From the NCBI GenBank assembly GCA_963780895.1, contig CAWAEG010000002.1:310001-374000 (forward strand): a DNA stretch of 64,000 nucleotides, in the 5' to 3' direction. The stretch comes from DASQFI01 sp963780895. Lineage in GTDB: Bacteria; Acidobacteriota; Vicinamibacteria; Vicinamibacterales; SCN-69-37. The position numbers and the translations under genes are program-made. Positions 8,172 through 17,319 of this stretch are shown in pieces. The notes below the pieces were generated by a model. That model was not told where the DNA came from, searched no databases, and saw nothing but the letters and a program-made list of their open reading frames with translations. How positions within the stretch are numbered: position 1 is the first letter of the stretch; the number at the start of each line of letters is the position of its first letter.

Positions 8172-8720
8172 TTACCGCTGTTCGTGTCCCACCATGAAAT
8201 CGGGGTAGGTCGCGTCCCGTTCGTTGATCGAGGTGGGGGATCCGAGCGGCCAGTCGATCCCGAACGCCGGGTCGTCCCAGCGGACCCCGTCCTGGTGGGC
8301 CCGGGAGTAGGGTTTGGACACGGAATACAGCACTTCCGTGCCTTCCTCGAGTGTCTGATACCCGTGGGCCAACCCCGGCGGCACGTAGAGCATGCGCCGG
8401 TTGTGGGCGGTGAGCGTGGCGCCGACCCACTGCCGGAAGGTCGGCGAGTCGGGGCGCAGATCCAGCGCGACGTCGAAGATGCCGCCGCGGACGACGCGGA
8501 TCTGTTTGGCCTCGTCGAGCGGCGGCCGCTGGTAGTGCAGGCCCCGAATCGTGCCGCGCTTGATGTTCACGGAAATGCCGATCTGGGCAATTCGTGTGTC
8601 GAGGCCTCGCGCCTCGAACGGCTCAGGCGTCCAGCCGAGGACGAACGCGCCTCGGCTGTCAGGGAAGACATCAGCGTCGATCAGCCACACGCCGGGGATT
8701 CGGGTCTCGGTAAACGTCAT
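8172..8720 (-). CDS. rfbC: dTDP-4-dehydrorhamnose 3,5-epimerase
   Basis: Cupin-fold RmlC (182 aa), which epimerises C3 and C5 of dTDP-4-keto-6-deoxyglucose. Recognisable are IPGVWLIDADVFPDSRGAF, the NIKRGTIRGLHYQRPP segment with the catalytic His, KQIRVVRGGIFDVALDLRPDSPTF (with catalytic Asp), and YVPPGLAHGYQTLEEGTEVLYSVSKPYSRAHQDGVRWDDP, close to the RmlC consensus. ATG at 8720. It heads the minus-strand operon rfbC-smpB-hypothetical-degT-rfbD and is divergent from the dehydratase at 8893, with a shared 172-bp upstream region. Confidence 0.95.
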   Translation of the reverse strand: MTFTETRIPGVWLIDADVFPDSRGAFVLGWTPEPFEARGLDTRIAQIGISVNIKRGTIRGLHYQRPPLDEAKQIRVVRGGIFDVALDLRPDSPTFRQWVGATLTAHNRRMLYVPPGLAHGYQTLEEGTEVLYSVSKPYSRAHQDGVRWDDPAFGIDWPLGSPTSINERDATYPDFMVGHEQR

Positions 8721-8892
8721 CGGGTCGGAGGAACAGGCCGCGCTGCAGGACGGCCGCGCGATTGTACTTCGTCGGATTATCCGTGGTACGCTGATTCGCC
8801 CCCGGCGGCCAGGAAAGCGCCAGGACCTCGGGTTTTTTTCTGGAAGCGCACAACGACAAACAGCCCCGAGGTCTCTCCGGGCAGGGAATCCG

Positions 8893-10782
8893 TTGAGGAA
8901 CCGCTATTTCCTCGTTGCCGACATCGTCCTCATCGTGAGCGCGGCGCTCATCGCGTTCGCGCTTCGGTTCGACTGGCTGTTCTTCCGTTACCGGCCCGAG
9001 GTCCCGTTTTTCGTCACGGCGGCCGTCATCGTCAAGCCGCTCGCCTTTCTCGCCCTTGGCATCTACCGCCGGTACTGGCTCTACGCGAGCGTCGGCGACC
9101 TCATCGCGATCGTCATCGCCAACGCCGTGGCGTCGCTCGCGCTGTCCCTGCTCATCGTCGTCGGCCTCGCGCTGGGCACGATCACCGAGTTTTCGCGATC
9201 GATTCTGCTGGTCGATCTCCTGTTGACCGTGGCGTTCACCGGCGGCGCGCGGTTCTCCGTACGCGTGTTCGGTGAATCGCAGGGGCGCCTCCTCAAGCGC
9301 CGAGATGCCGGCGCGGCTGCGCGGCAGCGCGTGCTGATCGTGGGCGCGGGCAGCGCCGGCGCCATGGTCGCCCGGGAATCGCAGCGCAATCCGCAGCTCG
9401 GCCTGGACATCGTCGGGTTTCTCGACGATGCCGTCGTGAAGCACGGCAAGCGGATCGCGGGCCTGCCGGTCCTCGGGTCGGTGAGCTCGCTCGAGAGCGT
9501 CGTGCAGCAGCACCGCATCGAGCAGGTCGTGATCGCGATGCCGACCGCGCCCGGCAGCGCGATCCGCGTGCTGGTGGAAACCTGCCGGCGGCTCGACGTG
9601 CCGTCGAAGATTCTACCGGGAGTCTACGAGTTCCTCGGCGACCGGATCACGGTCCGGCGGCTGCGCGACGTCGAGATCACGGACCTGCTCAAGCGCGAGC
9701 CGGTGCGGCACGAACACCCGGTCCTGGATTACGTCGTCGATCAGGTGGTGCTCGTCACCGGCGCAGGCGGGTCGATCGGCTCCGAGCTTTGCCGTCAGGT
9801 GGCGATGGCCAACCCGCGCTGCCTCGTCCTCGTCGGCCACGGCGAAAACAGCATCTTCGACATCGACGCGGAGCTGCGTCGCGTGTTTCCGGCGCTCGAG
9901 CTGCAGTCGGTCATCGCCGACATCCGCGACGGCGGGCGGATTCGCGAGCTCTTCGAGCGGGTCCGGCCGGCGGTCGTCTTCCACGCGGCGGCGCACAAAC
10001 ACGTGCCGCTGATGGAGTCGAATCCCGAAGAAGCGGTCACGAACAACATCATCGGGACCGCCCGGCTTCTCGACGCCGCGGTCCGCGTCGGCGCGAAGCG
10101 CTTCGTCCTGATCTCGTCCGACAAGGCGGTTTCGCCCGGCAGCATCATGGGCGCGAGCAAGCGCGTCGCCGAGCAGATGGTGCACCTGGCCGCCCGCACG
10201 CACGACAGCGCCTTCGTCGTCGTGCGCTTCGGCAACGTGCTGGGCAGCCGCGGCAGCGTGGTGCCGATTTTCAAACAGCAGATCGAGCGCGGCGGCCCGT
10301 TGACGATTACCCACCCGGACGTCCAGCGGTTCTTCATGACGATCCCGGAGGCCGTCCAACTCGTGCTGCAGGCCGGCGGGCTCGGCCGCGGCGGCGAAGT
10401 CTTCGTGCTCAACATGGGGTCGCTCGTGAAAGTGGTCGATCTGGCTCAGGATCTGGTCCGGCTGTCGGGACTCGATCCGGAAGAGATTCCGATCGTGTTC
10501 ACGGGGCTTCGTCCAGGCGAGAAGCTGATCGAAGAGCTGTGGGAAGACGACGCTCGCGTCGAAGCCACGGCGAATCAGGATCTGTTCGCGGTCTCCGAAG
10601 CCCAGCGGGCCGAGGTCAATCCGGTCATCGCCGCGACGTTCGCCTCCGTCGCGACGTCCGACTGGTCGTCGCCGCTGATGGTCGGTCGCCTGGTGGACAT
10701 GTGCCGCCAGATGATCGCGGAGAGCCAGGGCACGGCCGGCAGGCGCGGGACGTCAGCGCCGTACTCGGACCCGACCGTGTGA
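8893..10782 (+). CDS. Membrane-bound nucleoside-diphosphate-sugar 4,6-dehydratase (CapD/WbpM/PglF-like)
   Basis: A 629-aa protein with four N-terminal membrane helices (about residues 5-125: YFLVADIVLIVSAALIAF, VTAAVIVKPLAFLALG, and so on), a first Rossmann domain (RVLIVGAGSAGAMVARES, near 145), and a C-terminal SDR dehydratase (VLVTGAGGSIGSELCRQ, near 285; AAAHKHVPLMESNPEEAV; ISSDKAVSPGSIMGASKRVAE; VRFGNVLGSRGSVVPIF). This is the WbpM/PglF architecture, which makes UDP-2-acetamido-2,6-dideoxy-4-keto-hexose from UDP-GlcNAc. The active-site motif contains Met (MGASK) where classical SDRs have Tyr, as in WbpM. The start is probably TTG 8893, preceded by a GGGA ribosome-binding site; earlier in-frame starts would run antisense through rfbC. 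Confidence 0.9.
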   Translation: MRNRYFLVADIVLIVSAALIAFALRFDWLFFRYRPEVPFFVTAAVIVKPLAFLALGIYRRYWLYASVGDLIAIVIANAVASLALSLLIVVGLALGTITEFSRSILLVDLLLTVAFTGGARFSVRVFGESQGRLLKRRDAGAAARQRVLIVGAGSAGAMVARESQRNPQLGLDIVGFLDDAVVKHGKRIAGLPVLGSVSSLESVVQQHRIEQVVIAMPTAPGSAIRVLVETCRRLDVPSKILPGVYEFLGDRITVRRLRDVEITDLLKREPVRHEHPVLDYVVDQVVLVTGAGGSIGSELCRQVAMANPRCLVLVGHGENSIFDIDAELRRVFPALELQSVIADIRDGGRIRELFERVRPAVVFHAAAHKHVPLMESNPEEAVTNNIIGTARLLDAAVRVGAKRFVLISSDKAVSPGSIMGASKRVAEQMVHLAARTHDSAFVVVRFGNVLGSRGSVVPIFKQQIERGGPLTITHPDVQRFFMTIPEAVQLVLQAGGLGRGGEVFVLNMGSLVKVVDLAQDLVRLSGLDPEEIPIVFTGLRPGEKLIEELWEDDARVEATANQDLFAVSEAQRAEVNPVIAATFASVATSDWSSPLMVGRLVDMCRQMIAESQGTAGRRGTSAPYSDPTV

Positions 10783-10832
10783 CATGCGCATGGTAGGCTG
10801 ACAAATCACTCCCGCCTCGGGACCGGTTGTCG

Positions 10833-12359
10833 ATGCCACGACGGTTCGTTCGCTTTACCCTTGCGCTGTTCATCGTGTCGGTGCCGATCATCGGCTGGGC
10901 CGTCGAGCTGGGCGTTGCCGTCACGCTGCCGCATGTCGTCGGACTCGTCCTCGTGGTGCTCGCCGCGGCGACGTGGTGGCGCCTTCGTCCCCCGTTTCCC
11001 TTCAACACCGCCGTGCTCAGCCTCGTGGCGTTTTTCCTGGTGGCCGCGGTTTCGGTGCTCGTCGTGCAGATCCAGCCGGATATCCGGCTCTACAGCGAAA
11101 CATCGCACGCCAAGTCGATCAAACAGCTCATAGGGCTTGGGTTCGGCGTTGCCGTCTTTCTGTCGCTGTATGGGCTGATGCGCTGGTACGGCTTCGGCCT
11201 CGCGGCGGTCCGCCTGCACTACTGGACGACCGCGGTGGTGGCCGTGCTCGCACTGATGCAGTTCGGGGTGGCCGTCTTCGATATCACATCGGCGCTCGCG
11301 AATTTCCCCGTGAGGAACAGCACCATCGGCGCGGCGCGGCCCCTCTCGCTGATGTACGGATTTCCGCGCGTGTCACTGACGATGGTGGAGCCGTCGAGCC
11401 TCGCCACATACCTCCTGACGGGGTGGGCGTTCTGGCTCTACTCGCTCGACCGTCCGACGTTCATTCCGGAGCGCGCCCGGAGCCTCTTCATGTGGTCGGG
11501 TGTCGTGCTGGGTGTCGCCGTGGTCGTCACCGGCTCCCGGCTCGCGTATGTCATTTTCGCGATGCTACTGCTGGGTGCGTTCGTGGCACGTCCGGGCCGC
11601 GTTCGCCGGGCCGGCCTCGTGGGTCTCAGTCTGCTGGTGGGGTTTCTCCTGGCCGGACCGGAGCATAGTCGGGGCATCGTCGCGACCTTGCTGCCGAAAA
11701 CGCCGACTGCTCCTGCAAAGCCGGCACCCGCAGCGCCTGCTTCCGTCGAGACCCCATCAGTTTCGGGCGCCGTCTCACGGGGTGTCGACGAAACCGCCAA
11801 AACCGTCGAGGTCGCCGCACGAAGAACGGACATCTCGGTTCAGCAGCGCACCGCTTCGTATCTGATCGCGCTGAGAGTCTTCCGCGAACGACCACTTCTG
11901 GGAGCCGGCTTTGGAACGTCGGGCTTTTACATGGAGCGCTACTGGCCGAGCACGTTTACGCCGCTCTATGAACGCCAGTCGACGCCCACAATGCTGAGCC
12001 ACTATGCGGCCGTGGCCGCGGAGACTGGACTGCTTGGCCTCCTCTGCATGGCTGCGTTCGCCGCCGCTCTGGGGGCGCGGCTCTGGCGACTGGCCTACTG
12101 TGTCGAGGACGGCAAGGCGCTTGGCTGGGGGTTGGCGGCGGCGGTCGGAGGGTATGCCGTCGGCAGCGCGGCGACGCCCCTGCTCGTCTATCAGATCCTG
12201 CTCGGGTGGCTGTTGCTGGCGATCGCGTTGTCGGCGACGCCGCGGCCGGCCGCTCAAACGGCCGGTGACGTCGTGCTCGATACCTCCCTGAAAAACAGGC
12301 CGTCGATCTGGAGCATGCGGGCCGACCGCGGATCGATGAACCCTGGCAGGAGCGCGTAA
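10833..12359 (+). CDS. O-antigen ligase/polymerase-type membrane protein
   Basis: A polytopic protein of 508 aa with about ten hydrophobic segments and a large periplasmic loop (about residues 275-345, rich in Pro/Ala with the T-A-P-A-K-P stretch), then FRERPLLGAGFGTSGFYMERYWP and LSHYAAVAAETGLLGLLCMAAF, the Wzy_C region common to WaaL ligases and Wzy polymerases. It acts in the inner membrane, either joining undecaprenyl-linked repeat units or transferring glycan to an acceptor. The start is ATG 10833 (TTG 10827 possible). The last 106 bp overlap the convergent FkbM gene, so the C-terminal 35 residues (from about DVVLDTSLKN) are non-homologous read-through. Confidence 0.82.
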   Translation: MPRRFVRFTLALFIVSVPIIGWAVELGVAVTLPHVVGLVLVVLAAATWWRLRPPFPFNTAVLSLVAFFLVAAVSVLVVQIQPDIRLYSETSHAKSIKQLIGLGFGVAVFLSLYGLMRWYGFGLAAVRLHYWTTAVVAVLALMQFGVAVFDITSALANFPVRNSTIGAARPLSLMYGFPRVSLTMVEPSSLATYLLTGWAFWLYSLDRPTFIPERARSLFMWSGVVLGVAVVVTGSRLAYVIFAMLLLGAFVARPGRVRRAGLVGLSLLVGFLLAGPEHSRGIVATLLPKTPTAPAKPAPAAPASVETPSVSGAVSRGVDETAKTVEVAARRTDISVQQRTASYLIALRVFRERPLLGAGFGTSGFYMERYWPSTFTPLYERQSTPTMLSHYAAVAAETGLLGLLCMAAFAAALGARLWRLAYCVEDGKALGWGLAAAVGGYAVGSAATPLLVYQILLGWLLLAIALSATPRPAAQTAGDVVLDTSLKNRPSIWSMRADRGSMNPGRSA

Positions 12360-13006
12360 GGCGCAAAGCCCCAGCCCTCCATCGTCTGCAGCAACTCGGT
12401 CAGTGTAGGGCTGCCCTCGTACAGCGGCGTCAGAGAGATCTCGAGCTGGATTCCGTGCAGCCGATCCCGGATGCCCTGGGCGCCTTCGAGGACCTGTCGT
12501 TCGTACCCCTGCGTGTCGATCTTGAGGAACGGCCGCCGGGCGCGCTCGATCACGTCGCGAGTGACATGATCGAGCCGTCGCACGTCCACGACTTCGGTGC
12601 CGACGTACGTCGCGTGCGGCGCGGCGGCGCGATGCGCGTCGTGCATGGGCAGGATCGAACTGCTCACGGAGTTGCTGGCCACATGAATCTCGGTCTGACC
12701 GTCGGTGGCGCCCAGCGCCGCTCTCGGTGCGACCGACCACAGGGGATCGCGACTGGCCTCGGTGGAACATTGCTCCCACGCCGCCCGCACCGGTTCGAAC
12801 GACACGATCCGTCCTGCATAGCCCGCGCGGCGAAGCGCCGTCGCATACTGGCCTGTGTTGGCGCCGACATCGAGGACGAGATCGATTTCGTGGTGCGCCA
12901 GCAGCGCCTGGACCAGGGCATCGGGGACCGTCGCGGGTGAGTAGCGCTGCAGCGACAGACCGACCTGCCGCAGGCCATCGCGAAGAAGCTGCTTGGCTCG
13001 ATCCAC
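12254..13006 (-). CDS. FkbM family methyltransferase
   Basis: A 250-aa SAM-dependent O-methyltransferase of the FkbM family, often found decorating surface glycans. Motif I is DLVLDVGANTGQYATALRRAGY near residues 42-63, followed by GRIVSFEPVRAAWEQC, RAALGATDGQTEIHVASNSVSSSIL and RPFLKIDTQGYERQVLEGA, all typical of FkbM. The start is a GTG at 13006. Its 3' end overlaps the convergent ligase by 106 bp. It is followed upstream on the same strand by a GT2 and fcl, so the three form one minus-strand unit. The acceptor sugar is unknown. Confidence 0.9.
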   Translation of the reverse strand: MDRAKQLLRDGLRQVGLSLQRYSPATVPDALVQALLAHHEIDLVLDVGANTGQYATALRRAGYAGRIVSFEPVRAAWEQCSTEASRDPLWSVAPRAALGATDGQTEIHVASNSVSSSILPMHDAHRAAAPHATYVGTEVVDVRRLDHVTRDVIERARRPFLKIDTQGYERQVLEGAQGIRDRLHGIQLEISLTPLYEGSPTLTELLQTMEGWGFAPYALLPGFIDPRSARMLQIDGLFFREVSSTTSPAV

Positions 13007-13027
13007 GTGCCTACCAGGGCGCCGGTC

Positions 13028-13792
13028 TCAACGGTGCGCGTTCCAGAGGCGCCTCCGGATCACGGCCGCGGACGCATAGCCGATCGTGCCCAGCGTGGCG
13101 AACGCGCTGGCGCCGTGGGCGCGGAACACCCGGTATTGCTCCCGGATCGCCAGTCGCTTCGTCGTCGCGCCGCCGACCGTGAAGTTCGCGAGGACACGCG
13201 GGCAGTAGCGCAGCAGCGCGCCGCCCTTGATGACCCGGCTCACCCAGTCGTAGTCGGCGTACAGGGAATACGAGGTGTCGAATCCACCAAAGCGCGTAAA
13301 CAGATCACGCCTGGCGAAACACGCGGGATGATGGACCGGCATGACCAGGGTGCCGTGAGACCCGCGAGAGGCCGGTTTCACGACGTCGATCGGCGTGTCG
13401 CCCCGCCAGGTTCGGATGTCACCGTGGACGATGGACGCCTCCGGTGCGGCGCGAAACGCCTCGGCCACGGTCGCGAGCGTGTCGGGCTGGTACCAGTCAT
13501 CGGCATTGAGAATGCCGACGTAGTCTCCACGCGCGCGCGAGACGCCTTTGTTCATCGCGTCATAGATGCCCGCGTCCCGCTCGGACACGATCCGCAGATG
13601 TGGAAACTGTTCGAGGACCTGCAGCGTGCCGTCCGTGGAAACGCCGTCGATGACGATGTGCTCGGTGCGATCGGTCAGGTCGGTCTGATCCAGCACGCTT
13701 TGAATCGTCCTGCGAATCGACCGCACGGCATTGCGGCACACGGTGACGATGGAGAAGAGCGGCCTGGGCGCGTTACTGGCCGACTCGCGCAT
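13028..13792 (-). CDS. Family 2 glycosyltransferase
   Basis: A GT-A fold enzyme (254 aa) of the short-GT2 type seen in fucose-containing glycan clusters. It begins PLFSIVTVCRNAVRSIRRTIQSVLDQT, then EHIVIDGVSTDGTLQVLEQF, the diphosphate-binding ILNADDWYQPDTL (DxD-like), and HPACFARRDLFTRFGGFDTSYSLYADYDWVSRVIKGG, a block found in transferases related to WcaA/WcaE. Start ATG at 13792 overlaps the fcl 3' end by 20 bp; a longer frame upstream is antisense-type read-through of fcl. Donor sugar not determinable; GDP-fucose is plausible from context. Confidence 0.88.
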   Translation of the reverse strand: MRESASNAPRPLFSIVTVCRNAVRSIRRTIQSVLDQTDLTDRTEHIVIDGVSTDGTLQVLEQFPHLRIVSERDAGIYDAMNKGVSRARGDYVGILNADDWYQPDTLATVAEAFRAAPEASIVHGDIRTWRGDTPIDVVKPASRGSHGTLVMPVHHPACFARRDLFTRFGGFDTSYSLYADYDWVSRVIKGGALLRYCPRVLANFTVGGATTKRLAIREQYRVFRAHGASAFATLGTIGYASAAVIRRRLWNAHR

Positions 13793-14795
13793 GCGATCGC
13801 TCCAGAGGCCCGGCTCCCGGGGCCGGCCGGGTCTGGCCCGACGGCGGCGGGGCCGTGCGCAGCGTTCCCTGGTTGGCGAGGAACCAGTCATAGGTCGATC
13901 GGATGCCTTCGTCGAGGCCTATGCGATGACGCCATCCCAGGGCATGGAGCCGCGAGACGTCGAGAAGCTTCCGCGGCATGCCGTCGGGCTTCGAGGTGTC
14001 GAAGGTCATGCGTGAACCGGGGTGCACGATTCCGCGAACGAGCTCCGCCAGCTCACGGATCGACAGGTCCTCGCCCGTGCCAACGTTCACGTGCTGAGCT
14101 TCGTCGTACCGTTCCATCAGGAACAGGCACGCGCTCGCCAGATCGTCGACGTGCAGGAACTCGCGGCGCGGCCGGCCGGTGCCCCAGATGACGACTTCCT
14201 CTTTACTGGCGACCTTGGCATCGTGGAACTTGCGAATGAGCGCCGGGACCACGTGCGAGCTGGTCAAGTCGAAGTTGTCGCCGGGCCCGTACAGGTTGGT
14301 CGGCATCGCCGAGATGAAATCGTCGCCGTACTGGGTCCGGTAGGCCTGGCACAACTTGATGCCGGCGATCTTCGCGACGGCGTACGCTTCGTTCGTCGGC
14401 TCGAGCGCGCCCGTCAGCAGCTGGCCTTCGGTCATCGGCTGCGTCGTCTCGCGCGGATAAATGCACGAGCTGCCCAGGTAGAGCAGTTTCGTGGCGCCGT
14501 AGGTATGCGCGGCGTGGACCACGGTCGCGTGGATCAGCAGGTTGTCGTAGATGAATTCAGCCGGCCGCGTCGAATTCGCAAGAATACCGCCGACGGTCCC
14601 GGCCACCAGGTACACGTACTCCGGACGGTTGGCCTGGAACCAATAGTTGACGGCCGCCTGATTCCGGAGATCGAGTTGATCGCGCGTCGCGGTCAGCAGG
14701 TTCTTGTATCCGGCTTCCTGAAAGCGTCTGAGAATGGCCGAGCCGACGAGGCCGCGATGGCCGGCGACGAAGATGCGTGAATCGGCTGTCTGCAT
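13773..14795 (-). CDS. fcl: GDP-L-fucose synthase
   Basis: Bifunctional 3,5-epimerase/4-reductase (340 aa) that converts the Gmd product GDP-4-keto-6-deoxymannose to GDP-L-fucose with NADPH. Motifs: IFVAGHRGLVGSAILRRF, YLVAGTVGGILANSTRPAEF, KLLYLGSSCIYPR with the catalytic Ser and Cys, NEAYAVAKIAGIKLCQAY with YxxxK, SAMPTNLYGPGDNFD, and WGTGRPRREFLHVDDLA. These are diagnostic of Fcl/WcaG. The C-terminal 25 residues are low-complexity and overlap the GT2 gene. It is in the same orientation as the FkbM and GT2 genes but far from gmd at 2922. Confidence 0.95.
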   Translation of the reverse strand: MQTADSRIFVAGHRGLVGSAILRRFQEAGYKNLLTATRDQLDLRNQAAVNYWFQANRPEYVYLVAGTVGGILANSTRPAEFIYDNLLIHATVVHAAHTYGATKLLYLGSSCIYPRETTQPMTEGQLLTGALEPTNEAYAVAKIAGIKLCQAYRTQYGDDFISAMPTNLYGPGDNFDLTSSHVVPALIRKFHDAKVASKEEVVIWGTGRPRREFLHVDDLASACLFLMERYDEAQHVNVGTGEDLSIRELAELVRGIVHPGSRMTFDTSKPDGMPRKLLDVSRLHALGWRHRIGLDEGIRSTYDWFLANQGTLRTAPPPSGQTRPAPGAGPLERSHARVGQ

Positions 14796-14875
14796 CGTGG
14801 CAGGATCCTAGTCCAGCGTTCGGCCTGACGACCCGGGGAGATGAGCCTGCCAGGCGGAACGGATCGCTTTCCAGT

Positions 14876-16381
14876 CTACCGTGACTTCTCGGCTCGTCGG
14901 ACGATCCGCTTTGCGATGGCCCGGACTTCCGGCGCGAGCGGATGACGCGTGGCCGCGGCCACGATGGCCGCGGCCGCGACCGCCAGGAGGCCAACCCGCA
15001 CCCAGAATGTCAGGCCGACTCGGACGGCTGCCGCATAGCCGCCGACGGCGAGAACCACGCCGCCGACGCAGACCGCCATGAGCAGGATGTCGTGCGGTGC
15101 GAGGAGCTGCCGAAGCGTCAGCTGTTGTTCCCGGTTGTACGTCCACACCGGCAGGAAGCTTCCGGCGGCGAGACTCACGACGAAGGCCGCCAGCACACCG
15201 GGCCATCCGAAGACAGGTCCCAGCACCACGCCGAGGACGACGTTGCTCGTTCCGAGGATGAGGTGCGACACCGTGAGCCACCGGAGGCGGCCCTGCCCCA
15301 GATATGCGAAATAGGCCGGCGCCGTCACGCTATTGAAGTACCAGGCGATGGTCAGCGAACTACCCAGCACGACGAACTGAGTGTTGTAGCGGCCGAGCCA
15401 CCATTCCGAGATGGCGGGAATGGCGATCGCGACCATCGCGAACAGCGGCGTGAGCAGGAACAGCAGGAAGTGGACGTTCCTCGCGTAGAGATGACGGGCT
15501 TGCTGTCCGAGCTCGTCCATGCCCGCGATGACCGGCACCACCACGCGATTGCTCTCGACGATCAGGCCGCGCATTCTCATCACGAGCTGCTGAGCCAGCT
15601 CGAAATAGCCCACAACCGAGAGTCCGCCAAAACGCGCGAACAGGATCTTGGTCGTGGGTTCGAACAGCAGCATCACGACGCCAATGATCTGAACGTTGAC
15701 GCCGTAGTTCAGCATTTCGCGAAAGCGCCGCCGCTGCCAGACCACGGGCAGAACGGGCAGCGGGCGGATGACCGGTTTCAGAGCAGCCCAGCCCCCGACG
15801 GTCAGCACGACGCCCTGACCCAGCTGAGAGGCCGCCAGGCCCACCAGACCGTAACTCGGGACCGTCGTGACGACCATGATCAGAAACAGCAGCGTTGACA
15901 GAATGACCAGACCGGCGCGGATGTCGCTCCGGAGACAGCCATCGAGCCCGCCCATCCAGATCGACGACACGGTCCCCAGCCAGATCGAGCCCAGCGCGTA
16001 CGGCAGCACGGCCCGGCCGTCCGCGACCGCCTCGGCCGGAAGAACGTAGGCCAGCCATCCATGCAACACGGGATGGATGACGACGAGGATCACGCCGAGA
16101 ATCGCCGAGACGCTGATCGCCGCGGTCTGCACGATTTCGGCCGCGGCCCGATCATCGGCCGCCGCGCGGTACTTCGCGACGAATGCCGTGACACTGCCGG
16201 CGAGTCCGAGCTCGGTGATTCGCGCCGCCGAAGACGAGGCCAGCACCACCGCCCACACGCCGACTTGTTCAATGCCGATCCGGTCGACGAGAAAGCGGTA
16301 CGCGAGAAACAGAACAGCGGTCTGGACCAACGTCTGCCCGGCCGCTGCGGCGGCGTTCCGCGCGAGAAGGTGCCGGTTCAC
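14876..16381 (-). CDS. Wzx-type polysaccharide flippase
   Basis: A MATE/MVF-like transporter (501 aa) with 12-14 hydrophobic helices, expected to flip undecaprenyl-linked glycan across the inner membrane. It begins NAAAAAGQTLVQTAVLFLAYRFLVDRIG and continues with GIEQVGVWAVVLASSSAARITELGLAGS, a pattern shared by polysaccharide export flippases, with further helices to the end. The C-terminal tail is basic (IAKRIVRRAEKSR). Start GTG at 16381. It is 12 bp downstream of the FkbM gene at 16394, so the two are probably one unit. A second, different flippase is at 17320. Confidence 0.88.
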   Translation of the reverse strand: MNRHLLARNAAAAAGQTLVQTAVLFLAYRFLVDRIGIEQVGVWAVVLASSSAARITELGLAGSVTAFVAKYRAAADDRAAAEIVQTAAISVSAILGVILVVIHPVLHGWLAYVLPAEAVADGRAVLPYALGSIWLGTVSSIWMGGLDGCLRSDIRAGLVILSTLLFLIMVVTTVPSYGLVGLAASQLGQGVVLTVGGWAALKPVIRPLPVLPVVWQRRRFREMLNYGVNVQIIGVVMLLFEPTTKILFARFGGLSVVGYFELAQQLVMRMRGLIVESNRVVVPVIAGMDELGQQARHLYARNVHFLLFLLTPLFAMVAIAIPAISEWWLGRYNTQFVVLGSSLTIAWYFNSVTAPAYFAYLGQGRLRWLTVSHLILGTSNVVLGVVLGPVFGWPGVLAAFVVSLAAGSFLPVWTYNREQQLTLRQLLAPHDILLMAVCVGGVVLAVGGYAAAVRVGLTFWVRVGLLAVAAAAIVAAATRHPLAPEVRAIAKRIVRRAEKSR

Positions 16382-16393
16382 GGGTGGGCGTTG

Positions 16394-17266
16394 TCAGGTT
16401 TTCGACGCGACGAAATTGTAGACGGTCGAGCCGATCGCGGTCCGCAAGGGCTCAATCGGCCGCAGTGTCAACGACTCGTCGAAGCCATGAAGGGAAAACC
16501 CCCGCGCCTGCAGCCAGTCGAGCAGGTCACGAACCGTGTATCCAAACGCTCGCGTGTTCTGGTCGAATGCCTCGAACAGGATGGTGAGCGCCGGCGCCGC
16601 TCGCCCGAGCAGATGTGGTGCGCCCTCGAGGGCCAGCTTCTCGGCGCCTTCGACGTCCATCTTGATGAACGTCACGGCTGGAATGCCGTATTCCGCGATC
16701 GCGTCGTCGAGCCGAACCGTCCGGACGGTTTCCCAGGCCGAGACCTGCTGATCTCGGCGGTTCAGGTCCGCCAGCGAACTGAGCGCGGTATCGGTCGCAA
16801 CCGCAAACGACGCCTGGCCGCTGACGTTGCTCACAGCCGCTTCGATGACCGTAACATTGTTCAAGCCGTTGATCGCGATGTTGCGCCGGAGTAACGCCAA
16901 CGCGCGCTGACCGGGCTCGAAGGCATAGACATGGCCGGTCGAGCCCACGGCCCGCGCGGCAATCACCGTGTACAGTCCGGCGTTGGCGCCCAGATCCACG
17001 ACGATGTCGCCCGCCTTCAGCTGATCGAGCACGAAGGCGATCTCCGCCGGTTCGAACCACCCCGCGAACAGGTGCTCGCCGATGGCGCTCTTCAACGGGT
17101 ACTCGAACTGCGCGCCGCCCGGCAGACTGAAGGACGCAATCTTGTCCGGAGACACGGCGGTCAGCGCGCGCCAGGCCGCGCGGCGGACACGGAACAGCAC
17201 TCTCTTGAACAGCAACGGAAACGACATCAGCGAACGGTCGCGCAGCCGGGCGGGCGTCGACACCAT
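16394..17266 (-). CDS. FkbM family methyltransferase
   Basis: SAM-dependent methyltransferase of the FkbM type (290 aa from ATG 17266; ATG 17227, MSFPLLFKRVLF, is an equally reasonable start because neither has a clear ribosome-binding site). Core: GDIVVDLGANAGLYTVIAARAVG, HVYAFEPGQRALALLRRNIAING, VSNVSGQASFAVA, and TFIKMDVEGAEKLALEGA, matching the FkbM signature (DVEGxE). It differs clearly from the FkbM at 12254, so it is not a recent copy. It is divergent from the flippase at 17320. Confidence 0.88.
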   Translation of the reverse strand: MVSTPARLRDRSLMSFPLLFKRVLFRVRRAAWRALTAVSPDKIASFSLPGGAQFEYPLKSAIGEHLFAGWFEPAEIAFVLDQLKAGDIVVDLGANAGLYTVIAARAVGSTGHVYAFEPGQRALALLRRNIAINGLNNVTVIEAAVSNVSGQASFAVATDTALSSLADLNRRDQQVSAWETVRTVRLDDAIAEYGIPAVTFIKMDVEGAEKLALEGAPHLLGRAAPALTILFEAFDQNTRAFGYTVRDLLDWLQARGFSLHGFDESLTLRPIEPLRTAIGSTVYNFVASKT

Positions 17267-17319
17267 AACACACGCGAGTTCTCCGAACAGGCCGCATAAT
17301 TGACGCGGCGTCCATCCGA

